A stretch of DNA of 22,143 bases from Puia dinghuensis (lineage in GTDB: Bacteria; Bacteroidota; Bacteroidia; Chitinophagales; Chitinophagaceae): NCBI GenBank assembly GCA_026224995.1, contig JAMFRX010000527.1:1-22143 (forward strand), read 5' to 3'. The position numbers and the translations under genes are program-made. The notes below the pieces were generated by a model. The model was given only the letters and a program-made list of their open reading frames with translations, was not told the DNA's origin and ran no database searches. Below, in pieces: positions 8,437-15,010 of this stretch (its first letter is position 1; every line of letters starts with the position of its first letter).

Positions 8437-8536
8437 TTAGCAAACGAAAACGCGGGATTTTTGTAACTTTAATATCCCCCCCTTCCTATAACCGTTGCTA
8501 AAATGGACCAAGCGTCCAAAAGACAAATATTTTGTC
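8437..8536. repeat. Cluster of short inverted repeats between the two Y1 transposase genes
   Basis: Three inverted repeats fall in 100 bases: TTAGCAAACG (8437-8446) against CGTTGCTAA (8493-8501); TGGAC (8504-8508) against GTCCA (8514-8518); and GACAAA (8522-8527) against TTTGTC (8531-8536). REP-associated transposases recognise small hairpins next to their own genes, so these are candidate recognition structures. That function is inferred, and I saw no further copies. Confidence 0.45.
8464..8471 (+). promoter_or_regulatory. Candidate -7 element for the second Y1 transposase gene
   Basis: TAACTTTA differs from TAnnTTTG only in the last base and lies 81 bases upstream of the ATG at 8553. No clear -33 box is seen at the expected distance. 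Confidence 0.3.
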
Positions 8537-8552
8537 ACCAAAATAAGTGGCC

Positions 8553-9149
8553 ATGCTGTCTAATGATAAGCCGATCATCCCGCTCGACTCCTGTTTTTTC
8601 CTTACGCTCAATACAGTGGACAAGATCGATGTGTTTGTGCGGCCAGCTTACAAACAGGCCATCGCCGACGCACTGAATTATTTTGTCGACAGCCAGGATC
8701 TGGTCATCTATGCCTGGGCGCTCATGACAAGCCATCTCCACCTGATCATCCGGACAAAGGAGACTTCCGCGCCAGCCTATTTCGAAAGGGACTTCAAGAA
8801 ACATACTACGCCGCTTATCATCAAGACCATAGAGATGGAAATGGATTTCCGCCGGGATTGGATGATGCGGCATTTCGAGGATTACGGCAAACCCCTTCGC
8901 CGGATAGAGAAATTCCACTTATGGCAGAATTGCAGCAGCCCCCTGCGCATCGACTGCCAGCAACCAGGGATGCTCCTCAACCGCATCGCGCACATCCACG
9001 AGAACCCCGTTCGCGAAAGGATCGTCGAACAGCCGGAGTCCTACCTGTTCAGCAGCGCCCGGGACTATGCCGGAATGCGCGGCCTTGTGAATGTACGGGT
9101 CGTCCAGCAGCAGGGGCTCTTTGGGTTGAAGGTGCTCGGCGTCAATTGA
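8553..9149 (+). CDS. REP-associated Y1 (IS200-like) transposase, HUH motif intact
   Basis: 198 residues from ATG 8553 (a GTG two codons upstream is the alternative). The N-terminal beta strand FFLTLNTVDKIDVFVR, the HUH motif ALMTSHLHLIIR (H61 and H63) and the later IAHIHENPVRERIVEQPESY and FSSARDYAG blocks are diagnostic of the Y1 transposase/RAYT fold (PF01797-like). Such single-copy chromosomal enzymes process REP-like palindromes rather than carrying a full transposon; no terminal ends or target duplication were found here. FHLWQNCSSPLRI replaces the commoner WQxGxH, a mild divergence. It follows a degenerate relative and ends convergently, overlapping the ArsC-family gene by eight bases. 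Confidence 0.87.
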   Translation: MLSNDKPIIPLDSCFFLTLNTVDKIDVFVRPAYKQAIADALNYFVDSQDLVIYAWALMTSHLHLIIRTKETSAPAYFERDFKKHTTPLIIKTIEMEMDFRRDWMMRHFEDYGKPLRRIEKFHLWQNCSSPLRIDCQQPGMLLNRIAHIHENPVRERIVEQPESYLFSSARDYAGMRGLVNVRVVQQQGLFGLKVLGVN

Positions 9150-9504
9150 CAACTCCCAGCGCTGCTTTCAGCCCGTCCACCGTTTTCTTCTCGCTGCCCG
9201 CAAAGACCTGCTTGCCCAACAAGACTACCGGTCGCTTCAGGAAGGTATACTCTTCCAGGATCAGGCGGCGGTAGTCGGCTTCCGTAAGCGCCTTGTCCTT
9301 AAGCCCCAATTCCTTGTATTTGAGCGCGCGCCGGCTGAACAGCGCCTCATACGAGCCGGCTTTTTCCTTAAGCTCGTCGAGCTGGGCCGGCGTGATCTTC
9401 TCGGTCTTGATATCCTGCAGGACGAAACCTTTTTTCCCGGCTTCCGTTTCTGCCAGAATGCGTTGGCAGGTGGTGCAGGTGGACAGATGATACATCTTCT
9501 TCAT
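9142..9504 (-). CDS. ArsC/Spx-family thioredoxin-fold protein
   Basis: 120 residues beginning MKKMYHLSTCTTCQRIL. The CxxC pair C10/C13 near the N-terminus, the LFSRRALKYKELGL stretch and the FLKRPVVLLGKQVFAG strand before the C-terminus are the standard marks of the ArsC/Spx/YffB family (PF03960). Members act as arsenate reductase-like or redox-sensing proteins in the cytosol. No arsenic-resistance genes are nearby, so an arsenate reductase role is not supported; arsenate reductase-related is the safest product name. The frame is open upstream to about 9810, but those residues do not belong to the family and the ATG at 9504 matches it. The gene is convergent with the second Y1 transposase and divergent from the sigma factor. 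Confidence 0.9.
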   Translation of the reverse strand: MKKMYHLSTCTTCQRILAETEAGKKGFVLQDIKTEKITPAQLDELKEKAGSYEALFSRRALKYKELGLKDKALTEADYRRLILEEYTFLKRPVVLLGKQVFAGSEKKTVDGLKAALGVVN

Positions 9505-9509
9505 GGCCG

Positions 9510-9517
9510 CGAATGTA
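9510..9517 (-). promoter_or_regulatory. Candidate -7 element for the ArsC-family gene
   Basis: On the minus strand TACATTCG (9517-9510) has one mismatch to TAnnTTTG and ends five bases before the ATG at 9504, implying a leaderless transcript. The arrangement closely mirrors that at 5317-5331. Confidence 0.3.
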
Positions 9518-9567
9518 ATATTTTCTCCTAACCGCCGACATATTGTATTATTGTTAAAATCCCCGAT

Positions 9568-10089
9568 TTGCAACACCCTGACCAACAGGAAGCATTTATC
9601 CGCCTGGTGAACGAGAACCGGGGCATACTTTATAAGGTATGCAGGATGTACGGCGCTACCGCACCGGACCGGCAGGACCTGTTCCAGGAGATCGTCATTC
9701 AGCTCTGGCGGTCTTACCCCAGCTTTCGGGGCGAGGCTAAGTTCAGCACCTGGCTCTACCGCATCGCCCTGAATACCGCCATCTCGGACCTCCGTAAGCA
9801 GCGCCGGCATATCACGCCTGTAGATCCTGACCTTCTACCCACCCAATTGCAGGATATTCAGTATTCCACGGAAAAAGAAGAGCAGCTGCAGCAGCTTTAT
9901 GCCGCCATCAACCGGCTCACAGAAGTGGAAAAGGCGCTCACCATGCTCTACCTGGAAGAGAAGAGCTACCAGGAGATGGAAGAGATCCTGGGGATCGCGC
10001 AAAATAACCTAAGGGTTAAAATGAACCGGATCAAGGAAAAATTACGTAAAATCACGAAGGAGGCCGCTTATGGAGTTGGAAACGCTTAA
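9568..10089 (+). CDS. ECF-type RNA polymerase sigma factor
   Basis: 173 residues, the usual size for an extracytoplasmic-function sigma factor. Region 2 is visible at residues about 8-75 (FIRLVNENRGILYKVCRMYG, DLFQEIVIQLWRSYPSF, FSTWLYRIALNTAISDLRK) and region 4 at about 110-165 (LTEVEKALTMLYLEEKSYQEMEEILG plus the helix NNLRVKMNRIKEKLRK). The only reasonable start is TTG at 9568: an in-frame TAA lies not far upstream and the next ATG would cut into region 2. The 3' end overlaps the next gene by 20 bases, the arrangement expected for a sigma/anti-sigma pair. It would redirect RNA polymerase to envelope- or stress-type promoters; the regulon is unknown. Confidence 0.93.
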   Translation: MQHPDQQEAFIRLVNENRGILYKVCRMYGATAPDRQDLFQEIVIQLWRSYPSFRGEAKFSTWLYRIALNTAISDLRKQRRHITPVDPDLLPTQLQDIQYSTEKEEQLQQLYAAINRLTEVEKALTMLYLEEKSYQEMEEILGIAQNNLRVKMNRIKEKLRKITKEAAYGVGNA

Positions 10090-10681
10090 ATCGATGTGGA
10101 AGGAGCAGGATCCGTCACCAGAATTGGAAACGGACCTCTCGGCGCTGCTGCAGAAAAAATCGCGCGGCCCTATCGCCCGCATGCGCCGTAACCTGCGGAT
10201 CGAAGGCCTGCTTATTGTCATTACCTATATCCCAACCATTATTGCCTATTTGAGCATGTTCGATGGAGAGCTCAGGATCTCCTCCCTCATCATGTCCGTA
10301 GTCTTCATCTTTTTCTGGGTCTACTATTACCGGAAGAACCAGCTGCTGAAAAAGATGCAATGCGTTTCCTGTGAAGTACGGTCCAACCTCGCCGGCCAGG
10401 TCAAAACCCTACGAAAATATGTGCGATTCTATGTCTGGTCGGGTACTATAATAATCATAATGGCGATCATTCTCGACTACCTTGTCGTGACTTACTCCCT
10501 GCGGCTGCGCCATCCTTCATGGAAGCTCCACCAGTGGTGGCTGGAGCCGGCCTTCCTTTTGGCGCTCATGGCGCCCGTTTCCGTAGGCCTGTATTTTATG
10601 AACAAATGGTATGTAAACAAGCTCTACGGCCGCCACGTGGAAAAATTACAGCAATTGTTGCGGGAAATGGACGAGGGATGA
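10070..10681 (+). CDS. Four-helix membrane protein, probable anti-sigma partner
   Basis: 203 residues overlapping the sigma gene by 20 bases, so translation is probably coupled. A short cytosolic N-terminus (METETLKSMW-like start MELETLKSMWKEQ) leads to membrane helices at about 46-64, 70-88, 123-145 and 158-177. A basic Cys-containing loop (MQCVSCEVRSNLAGQVKTLRK) separates the two helix pairs and a charged tail follows. There is no classical ZAS zinc motif. Many Bacteroidota pair an ECF sigma factor with such a WK(E/x)Q-starting integral membrane protein. The anti-sigma role is inferred from position only. Confidence 0.8.
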   Translation: MELETLKSMWKEQDPSPELETDLSALLQKKSRGPIARMRRNLRIEGLLIVITYIPTIIAYLSMFDGELRISSLIMSVVFIFFWVYYYRKNQLLKKMQCVSCEVRSNLAGQVKTLRKYVRFYVWSGTIIIIMAIILDYLVVTYSLRLRHPSWKLHQWWLEPAFLLALMAPVSVGLYFMNKWYVNKLYGRHVEKLQQLLREMDEG

Positions 10682-10705
10682 TTAATTTCCCGGAAAACGG
10701 CATCT

Positions 10706-11131
10706 ATGAGCAAAACCCTTCTCTCCCTCCTCTTTCTTACCATGGCCGCTTCCGGCTTCGCCCAACCCACGCCCGAACCCGTGATCCGGCAGATCATGGC
10801 CGACCAGGCTGCCGCCTGGAACCACGGCAACATCGACGATTTCATGAAGGGATACTGGAATGACGACTCCCTCGTCTTTGTAGGCCAGGCGGGCCTCACC
10901 TACGGATATAGCCAGACCCTGGCCAACTATAAGAAGCATTACGACAGCCCGGAAAAGATGGGAAAGCTGTTCTTTACCCTGCTGAGCGTCAAAGAGCTCT
11001 CACCCGAGTATTATTTTGTCGTAGGCAAATGGCTGATCAAACGAAAGGACGGGGACATCGGGGGCATCTACAGCCTGCTGTTCCGGAAGATCAAGGGACG
11101 CTGGCAGATCGTGGTAGATCATACGAGCTAA
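10706..11131 (+). CDS. Secreted NTF2-like (SnoaL/DUF4440-type) protein
   Basis: 141 residues. The first 19-20 are a signal peptide (MSKTLLSLLFLTMAASGF, then AQ), so the mature protein is exported to the periplasm. The remainder is a compact NTF2-like cone fold: helix VIRQIMADQAAAWNHGNIDDFMKGYW, the strand pair DSLVFVGQAGLTYGYSQTLANYKKHY, and C-terminal strands ending GRWQIVVDHTS, the typical closing motif. Such domains may bind small ligands or be non-catalytic; no catalytic set can be assigned. It starts 24 bases after the membrane protein, so it probably belongs to the sigma-factor operon. It ends 15 bases from the convergent GH25 gene. Confidence 0.87.
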   Translation: MSKTLLSLLFLTMAASGFAQPTPEPVIRQIMADQAAAWNHGNIDDFMKGYWNDDSLVFVGQAGLTYGYSQTLANYKKHYDSPEKMGKLFFTLLSVKELSPEYYFVVGKWLIKRKDGDIGGIYSLLFRKIKGRWQIVVDHTS

Positions 11132-11146
11132 CACAGACTTGACGAG

Positions 11147-11920
11147 CTAGTTGATCAACAACTTCCTGAACTCCGAACTATCGCCATTAAAAACGTCGAA
11201 GTCCACCTTCGTCAGGATGCCGTCGACCCGACCGCCCTCGCTGTGCTGCCAGAATTCCCAGGCCCGGTAGATGCTGGGCCTTTCCTTTTGCAGATAATGC
11301 GCTACCCAAAGGGGATAGCTGTCGAAATCGTCTTTCAGATATTGCTTATAGAAGTCTACATTGGTATAGATGATTGGCACTATATGGTAGGTCTCCTGGA
11401 TCGTCTGCAGCCATTCCTTTGCCCTTTCCCGCAGCTTGTCCGGCGCTATCCCATAGGTCTGTTCGATATCCAGCACCGGGGGCAGGTCTCCCGGCTCCAG
11501 CTCCACCGAATTGATGAAGTTCTCCGCCTGGGCCTTGCCACTCTTCGTGGCCAGGAAAAAATGATAGGCGCCACGGGCAACGCCCGCCTCCTTCGCTTTC
11601 TTCCAGTTGCGCCGGAAAAACGCGTCTTCATTCCCCAGCCCTTCAGTCGCCTTGATAAAGGCAAAGCTCAGCTGTACGTTGCCGACCTTCATATCCTTCA
11701 CCGAACCCCAGTCGATGATACTTTGATATTTGGAGACGTCGATGCCATGAATGCTGTAGTTGGAAGGGATGTCAATGCCGAATGCCGCATACCGTATAAA
11801 ATGCGCCCTTCTGTCCATCCACCAGTCATAGCCCACAAATCCCAGCATGATAAGCACGGCGCCGGCAAGAGAGAACAAGATGACCTTCCACGCTATATTT
11901 TTCTTCCTTTTATTCGTCAT
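11147..11920 (-). CDS. Glycoside hydrolase family 25 (lysozyme-like), membrane-anchored
   Basis: 257 residues. A basic N-terminus and one membrane helix (about 12-31) anchor the protein with its catalytic domain outside the cytoplasm. The GH25 core runs from HGIDVSKYQSIIDWGSVK (D61) through FAFIKATEG and GVARGAYHFF to PPVLDIEQTYG (D151 and E153, the catalytic acid pair of the family) and ends with WEFWQHSEGGRVDGI and VDFDVFNG. GH25 enzymes cleave the MurNAc-GlcNAc bond of peptidoglycan; in Gram-negative bacteria they usually take part in wall remodelling or predation/defence rather than self-lysis. It is divergent from the radical SAM gene across 38 bases and convergent with the NTF2-like gene. 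Confidence 0.94.
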   Translation of the reverse strand: MTNKRKKNIAWKVILFSLAGAVLIMLGFVGYDWWMDRRAHFIRYAAFGIDIPSNYSIHGIDVSKYQSIIDWGSVKDMKVGNVQLSFAFIKATEGLGNEDAFFRRNWKKAKEAGVARGAYHFFLATKSGKAQAENFINSVELEPGDLPPVLDIEQTYGIAPDKLRERAKEWLQTIQETYHIVPIIYTNVDFYKQYLKDDFDSYPLWVAHYLQKERPSIYRAWEFWQHSEGGRVDGILTKVDFDVFNGDSSEFRKLLIN

Positions 11921-11930
11921 AAGGGTGATA

Positions 11931-11938
11931 CAAACATA
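11931..11938 (-). promoter_or_regulatory. -7 element of the GH25 gene
   Basis: Read on the minus strand, TATGTTTG (11938-11931) is an exact match to TAnnTTTG, ten bases before the ATG at 11920. No TTTG box is seen at the usual -33 distance, so the strength is uncertain. Confidence 0.42.
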
Positions 11939-11941
11939 ATT

Positions 11942-11955
11942 AGTATTTTTATACT
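11942..11955. promoter_or_regulatory. Inverted repeat in the GH25/radical SAM divergent promoter
   Basis: AGTAT (11942-11946) and ATACT (11951-11955) flank TTTT, immediately upstream of the plus-strand ATG at 11959 and next to the GH25 -7 element. This is a candidate shared operator; the arms are short and A/T-rich, so chance is possible. Confidence 0.28.
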
Positions 11956-11958
11956 TCC

Positions 11959-12990
11959 ATGCCCGAATTTAACCGGAACGATACCATCAACCTCCTTTCC
12001 AAGCTCACGGCCCGGCGGCTCCTGAACGGGATGAAGGTGCTGAGCAGCTATTACGTCAGCAAATGGACGAAAAGAGCTATCCAGTGGGGATACCCCGTTT
12101 CCCTGTCTTTCGAGCCTACTACGTCCTGTAACCTGCGCTGTCCCGAATGCCCCAGCGGCCTCCGCGCCTTCACCCGGCCGACAGGCATGCTGGAGAACAG
12201 CTTCTTCCGGCAGACGATTGACCAGCTGTCCAAAGAGCTGCTCTACCTTATCTTCTATTTCCAGGGCGAGCCCTACCTGAACCCCTCGTTCCTGGATATG
12301 GTCGCCTATGCCTCCGCCAAAGGCATCTATACCGCTACTTCGACCAACGCCCATTACCTCAATGACCGCAATGCCCGCCAGACCGTCGAGAGCGGACTCG
12401 ACCGGCTGATCATTTCCATCGATGGCACCACCCAGGACGTCTACGAACAATACCGCGTGGGCGGCAAGCTGGAGAAAGTGCTGGAAGGCGCTCGCAATAT
12501 CGTCAAATGGAAGAAAGAGCTCAAAAGCAAAACACCATTCGTGTTCTTCCAGTTCCTCGTCGTCCGGCCTAACGAGCATCAGCTCGATGAGGTCCGGCGC
12601 CTGGCCAAAGAGGTCGGCGTAGACGAGGTCCGGTTCAAGACGGCCCAGGTCTATGACTATCAGAACGACCCCAACGGCCTGATCCCGACCAACGAAAGAT
12701 ACAGCCGCTACCGGAAAGATAAGAACGGCGAATTTGTTACTAAAAATACGTTGGATAACCACTGCTGGCGTCTCTGGCATACTACCGTCATCACCTGGGA
12801 CGGCCTGGTAGTGCCCTGCTGCTTCGATAAGGATGCCCAGCATCCCCTCGGTGACCTGAAAGGCATGCCCTTCAAGGCGGTCTGGCAAAACGAGAAATAT
12901 GTAGAGTTCCGCCGCCAGATCCTTAAGAGCAGGAAGAACATAGACATTTGCGCCAACTGCAGCGAAGGCACCAGAGTATGGGAGGACTAA
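11959..12990 (+). CDS. Radical SAM protein with SPASM-type C-terminus
   Basis: 343 residues. The CxxxCxxC motif in SCNLRCPECPSG (C57, C61, C64) would hold the [4Fe-4S] cluster that cleaves S-adenosylmethionine. FYFQGEPYLNPSF is the GGEP-like SAM-binding motif and LDRLIISIDGTTQDVYEQYR the later barrel strand. The C-terminus (DNHCWRLWHTTVITWDG, VPCCFDKD, GDL and DICANCSEG) has the cysteine spacing of a SPASM/twitch auxiliary-cluster domain. Such enzymes modify peptides, sugars or other small substrates; no precursor peptide was seen nearby, so the substrate is unknown. It starts a run with the MarR-hydrolase ORF nine bases on and a DegT aminotransferase, which weakly favours a sugar or surface-glycan substrate. 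Confidence 0.93.
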   Translation: MPEFNRNDTINLLSKLTARRLLNGMKVLSSYYVSKWTKRAIQWGYPVSLSFEPTTSCNLRCPECPSGLRAFTRPTGMLENSFFRQTIDQLSKELLYLIFYFQGEPYLNPSFLDMVAYASAKGIYTATSTNAHYLNDRNARQTVESGLDRLIISIDGTTQDVYEQYRVGGKLEKVLEGARNIVKWKKELKSKTPFVFFQFLVVRPNEHQLDEVRRLAKEVGVDEVRFKTAQVYDYQNDPNGLIPTNERYSRYRKDKNGEFVTKNTLDNHCWRLWHTTVITWDGLVVPCCFDKDAQHPLGDLKGMPFKAVWQNEKYVEFRRQILKSRKNIDICANCSEGTRVWED

Positions 12991-12999
12991 ATCAACTAT

Positions 13000-15000
13000 A
13001 TGGCACTAGAAAACGAAATAAACCAACGGAAATTCCGTACCGAATATCAGAAAGCGAGGATCAACATCATCTACACCTACAACTGGCTCTCGGAGAGGAT
13101 CGACTCGATCTTCGATGAGTGGGAGATCACGCCGCGGCAGTTCAACATCCTCCGCATCCTGCGCGGCGAGGGCAAGCCGCTGTCTACTCTGCAGATCCGC
13201 CAGCGCATGCTGGACAAGATGAGCGATACCAGCCGCATCGTGGACCGGCTCCTGAAAAAAGGATTGGTGAAGAAGACGCCCAACGGAGAGGACCGCCGTC
13301 TCGTAGACGTAGTCATCACACCCAAGGGCCGGAAGCTCCTGGAAAAGATCGATCCCTTCGAAGACGGTGCGGACAAGATCATGGCCAGCCTGTCCGAAGA
13401 AGAGACGAAGACCCTCAACGGCCTTCTGGATAAGCTCCGCAACACCATGACCCTACTGCTGGCCGTAATGTTCACCGGGATCGCCTTATCTGCCTCGGCG
13501 CAGCCTCTTCAGCCGTCCCTCCCCGCGCCGTCGCAGCCTAAATATGAGTTCCGGGCCGCCTGGGTGGCGTCCGTAGAGAATATCGACTGGCCTTCAAAAA
13601 AAGGGTTACCCGTCGACAGCCAGAAAGTGGAGTTCACCCGCCTGCTGGACATGCACAAGCGCAATGGCTTCAATGCGGTGGTGGTCCAGATCCGGCCGGC
13701 TGCCGACGCCTTCTTCCCCTCACCCTATGAACCCTGGAGCGAATGGCTCACCGGCGTTCAGGGCAAGGCCCCCTCGCCCTATTACGACCCCCTGGAGTTC
13801 ATGATCGAAGAGACACACCGCCGGGGGATGGAGTTTCACGCCTGGTGCAATCCCTATCGGGCCGTGAAGACCATCGGCAGGTCCTCCGTCGCCCCTGACC
13901 ATATCACCCGCCAGCACCCGGAATGGTTCGTGCGCTTCGAGAATACCCTTTATTTCGACCCGGGCAACAAAGAAGTCCAGGAATATGTCACCAGGGTCAT
14001 CCGCGACATCGTGCATCGTTATGATATCGACGCGCTCCACTTCGACGATTATTTCTATCCCTATGATATCGTAGAAGGCGGCAAGCCGGGAAAGGACTTT
14101 CCCGATAGCCCCACCTATGCACGCTATGGCAACGGCCTTTCCAAAGGCGACTGGAGGCGCAGCAATGTCGACTCCGTCATACTCCATATCGGCCAGGCGA
14201 TAAAAGCGGAAAAGCCGTATTGCAAATTCGGGATCAGCCCCTTCGCCATCTGGCGCAACAGCTGGCAGGACCCGGAAGGCAGCGAGACCCGCGGCGGCGT
14301 AACGGACTACGATAACCTCTATGCCAATATCCTGCTCTGGCTTAAGCAGGGATGGATCGATTATGTCGTGCCGCAGATCTACTTCGAGTTCAGCCATTCC
14401 CACGCGCCCTACGGCCCGCTGCTGGACTGGTGGGCCCGTCACAGCTACGGCAGGCATTGCTATATCGGCCTGGGCATCTACAAAGCAGGCGAAAATGCCG
14501 CCTGGCGAGACCCAACCCAGATCCCCCGCCAGATCCAGGCCATGCGCACCTACCCCACCGTCCAGGGCGCCGTCTATTTCAGCAGCAGCTCCTTCAACCA
14601 CAACCCTTATGGCTGGTGCGACAGCCTGCGGAATAACTATTATAGCTATCCCGCCCTCATCCCCCCGATGCCCTGGATCGATTCTATCCGGCCGCACGAT
14701 CCGCTCCTCCATACCGAATACGACCCCAAAGACAACTCCGCCACGGCCTGGCTATCGAAAGGGGCGGCCGAAGACTCGCTGCGTGGTTTTGCCATCTACC
14801 AGTCCGATTCGGCAACGGTGGACATCGACTCCATCCACGCCTCCGCCTTCATCCCCTACGACCCGGTGGCGGGCTTTACCGTCCATCGCGGCCCCGCAGA
14901 ACAAAAAGGCCCGGTCCATTATTACTTTGCCACTGCCATCAGCCGGAACAACGTCGAAAGCCGACCCGTTCCATTACTTTTCTCTAACTTTACAAACTAA
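13000..15000 (+). CDS. In-frame fusion: MarR-family regulator plus secreted GHL10-type glycosyl hydrolase
   Basis: One frame of 666 codons holds two unrelated parts. Residues 1-149 are a complete MarR winged-helix regulator (ITPRQFNILRILRG, then the recognition region MSDTSRIVDRLLKKGLVKK and wing NGEDRRLVDVVITPKG, ending LDKLRN). Residue 150 onward reads MTLLLAVMFTGIALSASAQP, a signal peptide, followed by a PF02638-like (GHL10/DUF187) domain: FRAAWVASVENIDWPS, VVVQIRPAADAFFPS, EFHAWCNPYRA, DALHFDDYFYPY, GISPFAIWRN and DYVVPQIYFE. A cytosolic DNA-binding domain before an export signal is topologically odd. I infer two products, the second translated from the internal ATG at 13447, with the MarR stop codon lost or displaced. 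No frame break is visible in either part. Confidence 0.9.
   Translation: MALENEINQRKFRTEYQKARINIIYTYNWLSERIDSIFDEWEITPRQFNILRILRGEGKPLSTLQIRQRMLDKMSDTSRIVDRLLKKGLVKKTPNGEDRRLVDVVITPKGRKLLEKIDPFEDGADKIMASLSEEETKTLNGLLDKLRNTMTLLLAVMFTGIALSASAQPLQPSLPAPSQPKYEFRAAWVASVENIDWPSKKGLPVDSQKVEFTRLLDMHKRNGFNAVVVQIRPAADAFFPSPYEPWSEWLTGVQGKAPSPYYDPLEFMIEETHRRGMEFHAWCNPYRAVKTIGRSSVAPDHITRQHPEWFVRFENTLYFDPGNKEVQEYVTRVIRDIVHRYDIDALHFDDYFYPYDIVEGGKPGKDFPDSPTYARYGNGLSKGDWRRSNVDSVILHIGQAIKAEKPYCKFGISPFAIWRNSWQDPEGSETRGGVTDYDNLYANILLWLKQGWIDYVVPQIYFEFSHSHAPYGPLLDWWARHSYGRHCYIGLGIYKAGENAAWRDPTQIPRQIQAMRTYPTVQGAVYFSSSSFNHNPYGWCDSLRNNYYSYPALIPPMPWIDSIRPHDPLLHTEYDPKDNSATAWLSKGAAEDSLRGFAIYQSDSATVDIDSIHASAFIPYDPVAGFTVHRGPAEQKGPVHYYFATAISRNNVESRPVPLLFSNFTN
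13447..15000 (+). CDS. Alternative: stand-alone GHL10-type hydrolase from an internal start
   Basis: Starting at ATG 13447 gives a 517-residue protein with a cleavable signal peptide (cleavage near ASAQ), which is the usual form of this exported family. Its conserved acidic residues include the DD pair in HFDDYFYP. The C-terminal 110 residues (from about 14700) look like a fibronectin/beta-sandwich tail. The same frame continues upstream into a MarR domain, so this is an alternative reading of the 13000-15000 ORF and not an extra gene. TGA at 13448-13450, in another frame, would make a neat ATGA overlap if the MarR frame were shifted by one. Confidence 0.55.
   Translation: MTLLLAVMFTGIALSASAQPLQPSLPAPSQPKYEFRAAWVASVENIDWPSKKGLPVDSQKVEFTRLLDMHKRNGFNAVVVQIRPAADAFFPSPYEPWSEWLTGVQGKAPSPYYDPLEFMIEETHRRGMEFHAWCNPYRAVKTIGRSSVAPDHITRQHPEWFVRFENTLYFDPGNKEVQEYVTRVIRDIVHRYDIDALHFDDYFYPYDIVEGGKPGKDFPDSPTYARYGNGLSKGDWRRSNVDSVILHIGQAIKAEKPYCKFGISPFAIWRNSWQDPEGSETRGGVTDYDNLYANILLWLKQGWIDYVVPQIYFEFSHSHAPYGPLLDWWARHSYGRHCYIGLGIYKAGENAAWRDPTQIPRQIQAMRTYPTVQGAVYFSSSSFNHNPYGWCDSLRNNYYSYPALIPPMPWIDSIRPHDPLLHTEYDPKDNSATAWLSKGAAEDSLRGFAIYQSDSATVDIDSIHASAFIPYDPVAGFTVHRGPAEQKGPVHYYFATAISRNNVESRPVPLLFSNFTN
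14985..14992 (+). promoter_or_regulatory. Candidate -7 element for the DegT-type aminotransferase gene
   Basis: TAACTTTA inside the last codons of the hydrolase is one base off TAnnTTTG and lies 18 bases before the ATG at 15011. It may give an internal promoter. No -33 box is clear. Confidence 0.28.
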
Positions 15001-15010
15001 ATTTTTATCT

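Noticed and set aside
7844..9149. Complete IS200/IS605 insertion sequence
   Set aside because: No TnpB gene, and no left or right ends could be identified; REP-associated single genes explain the data better.
9142..9504. Arsenic-resistance operon
   Set aside because: No ArsR, ArsB or Acr3 gene is nearby; the protein is only family-level ArsC/Spx.
9505..9810. Upstream extension of the ArsC-family frame
   Set aside because: It overlaps the sigma factor on the other strand, and the family N-terminus begins at MKKMYHLSTC.
11917..12888. Minus-strand open frame of 323 codons opposite the radical SAM gene
   Set aside because: It is a shadow of a gene with intact cluster-binding cysteines; no domain is recognisable.
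13720..14712. Minus-strand open frame of 330 codons opposite the hydrolase
   Set aside because: Antisense to the conserved GHL10 core; low-complexity Ala/Gly/Val/Asp composition.
14321..15010. Upstream 230-codon extension of the aminotransferase frame
   Set aside because: It overlaps the hydrolase in another frame and its Ser/Pro/Arg-rich translation is not protein-like; the aminotransferase proper begins at 15011.
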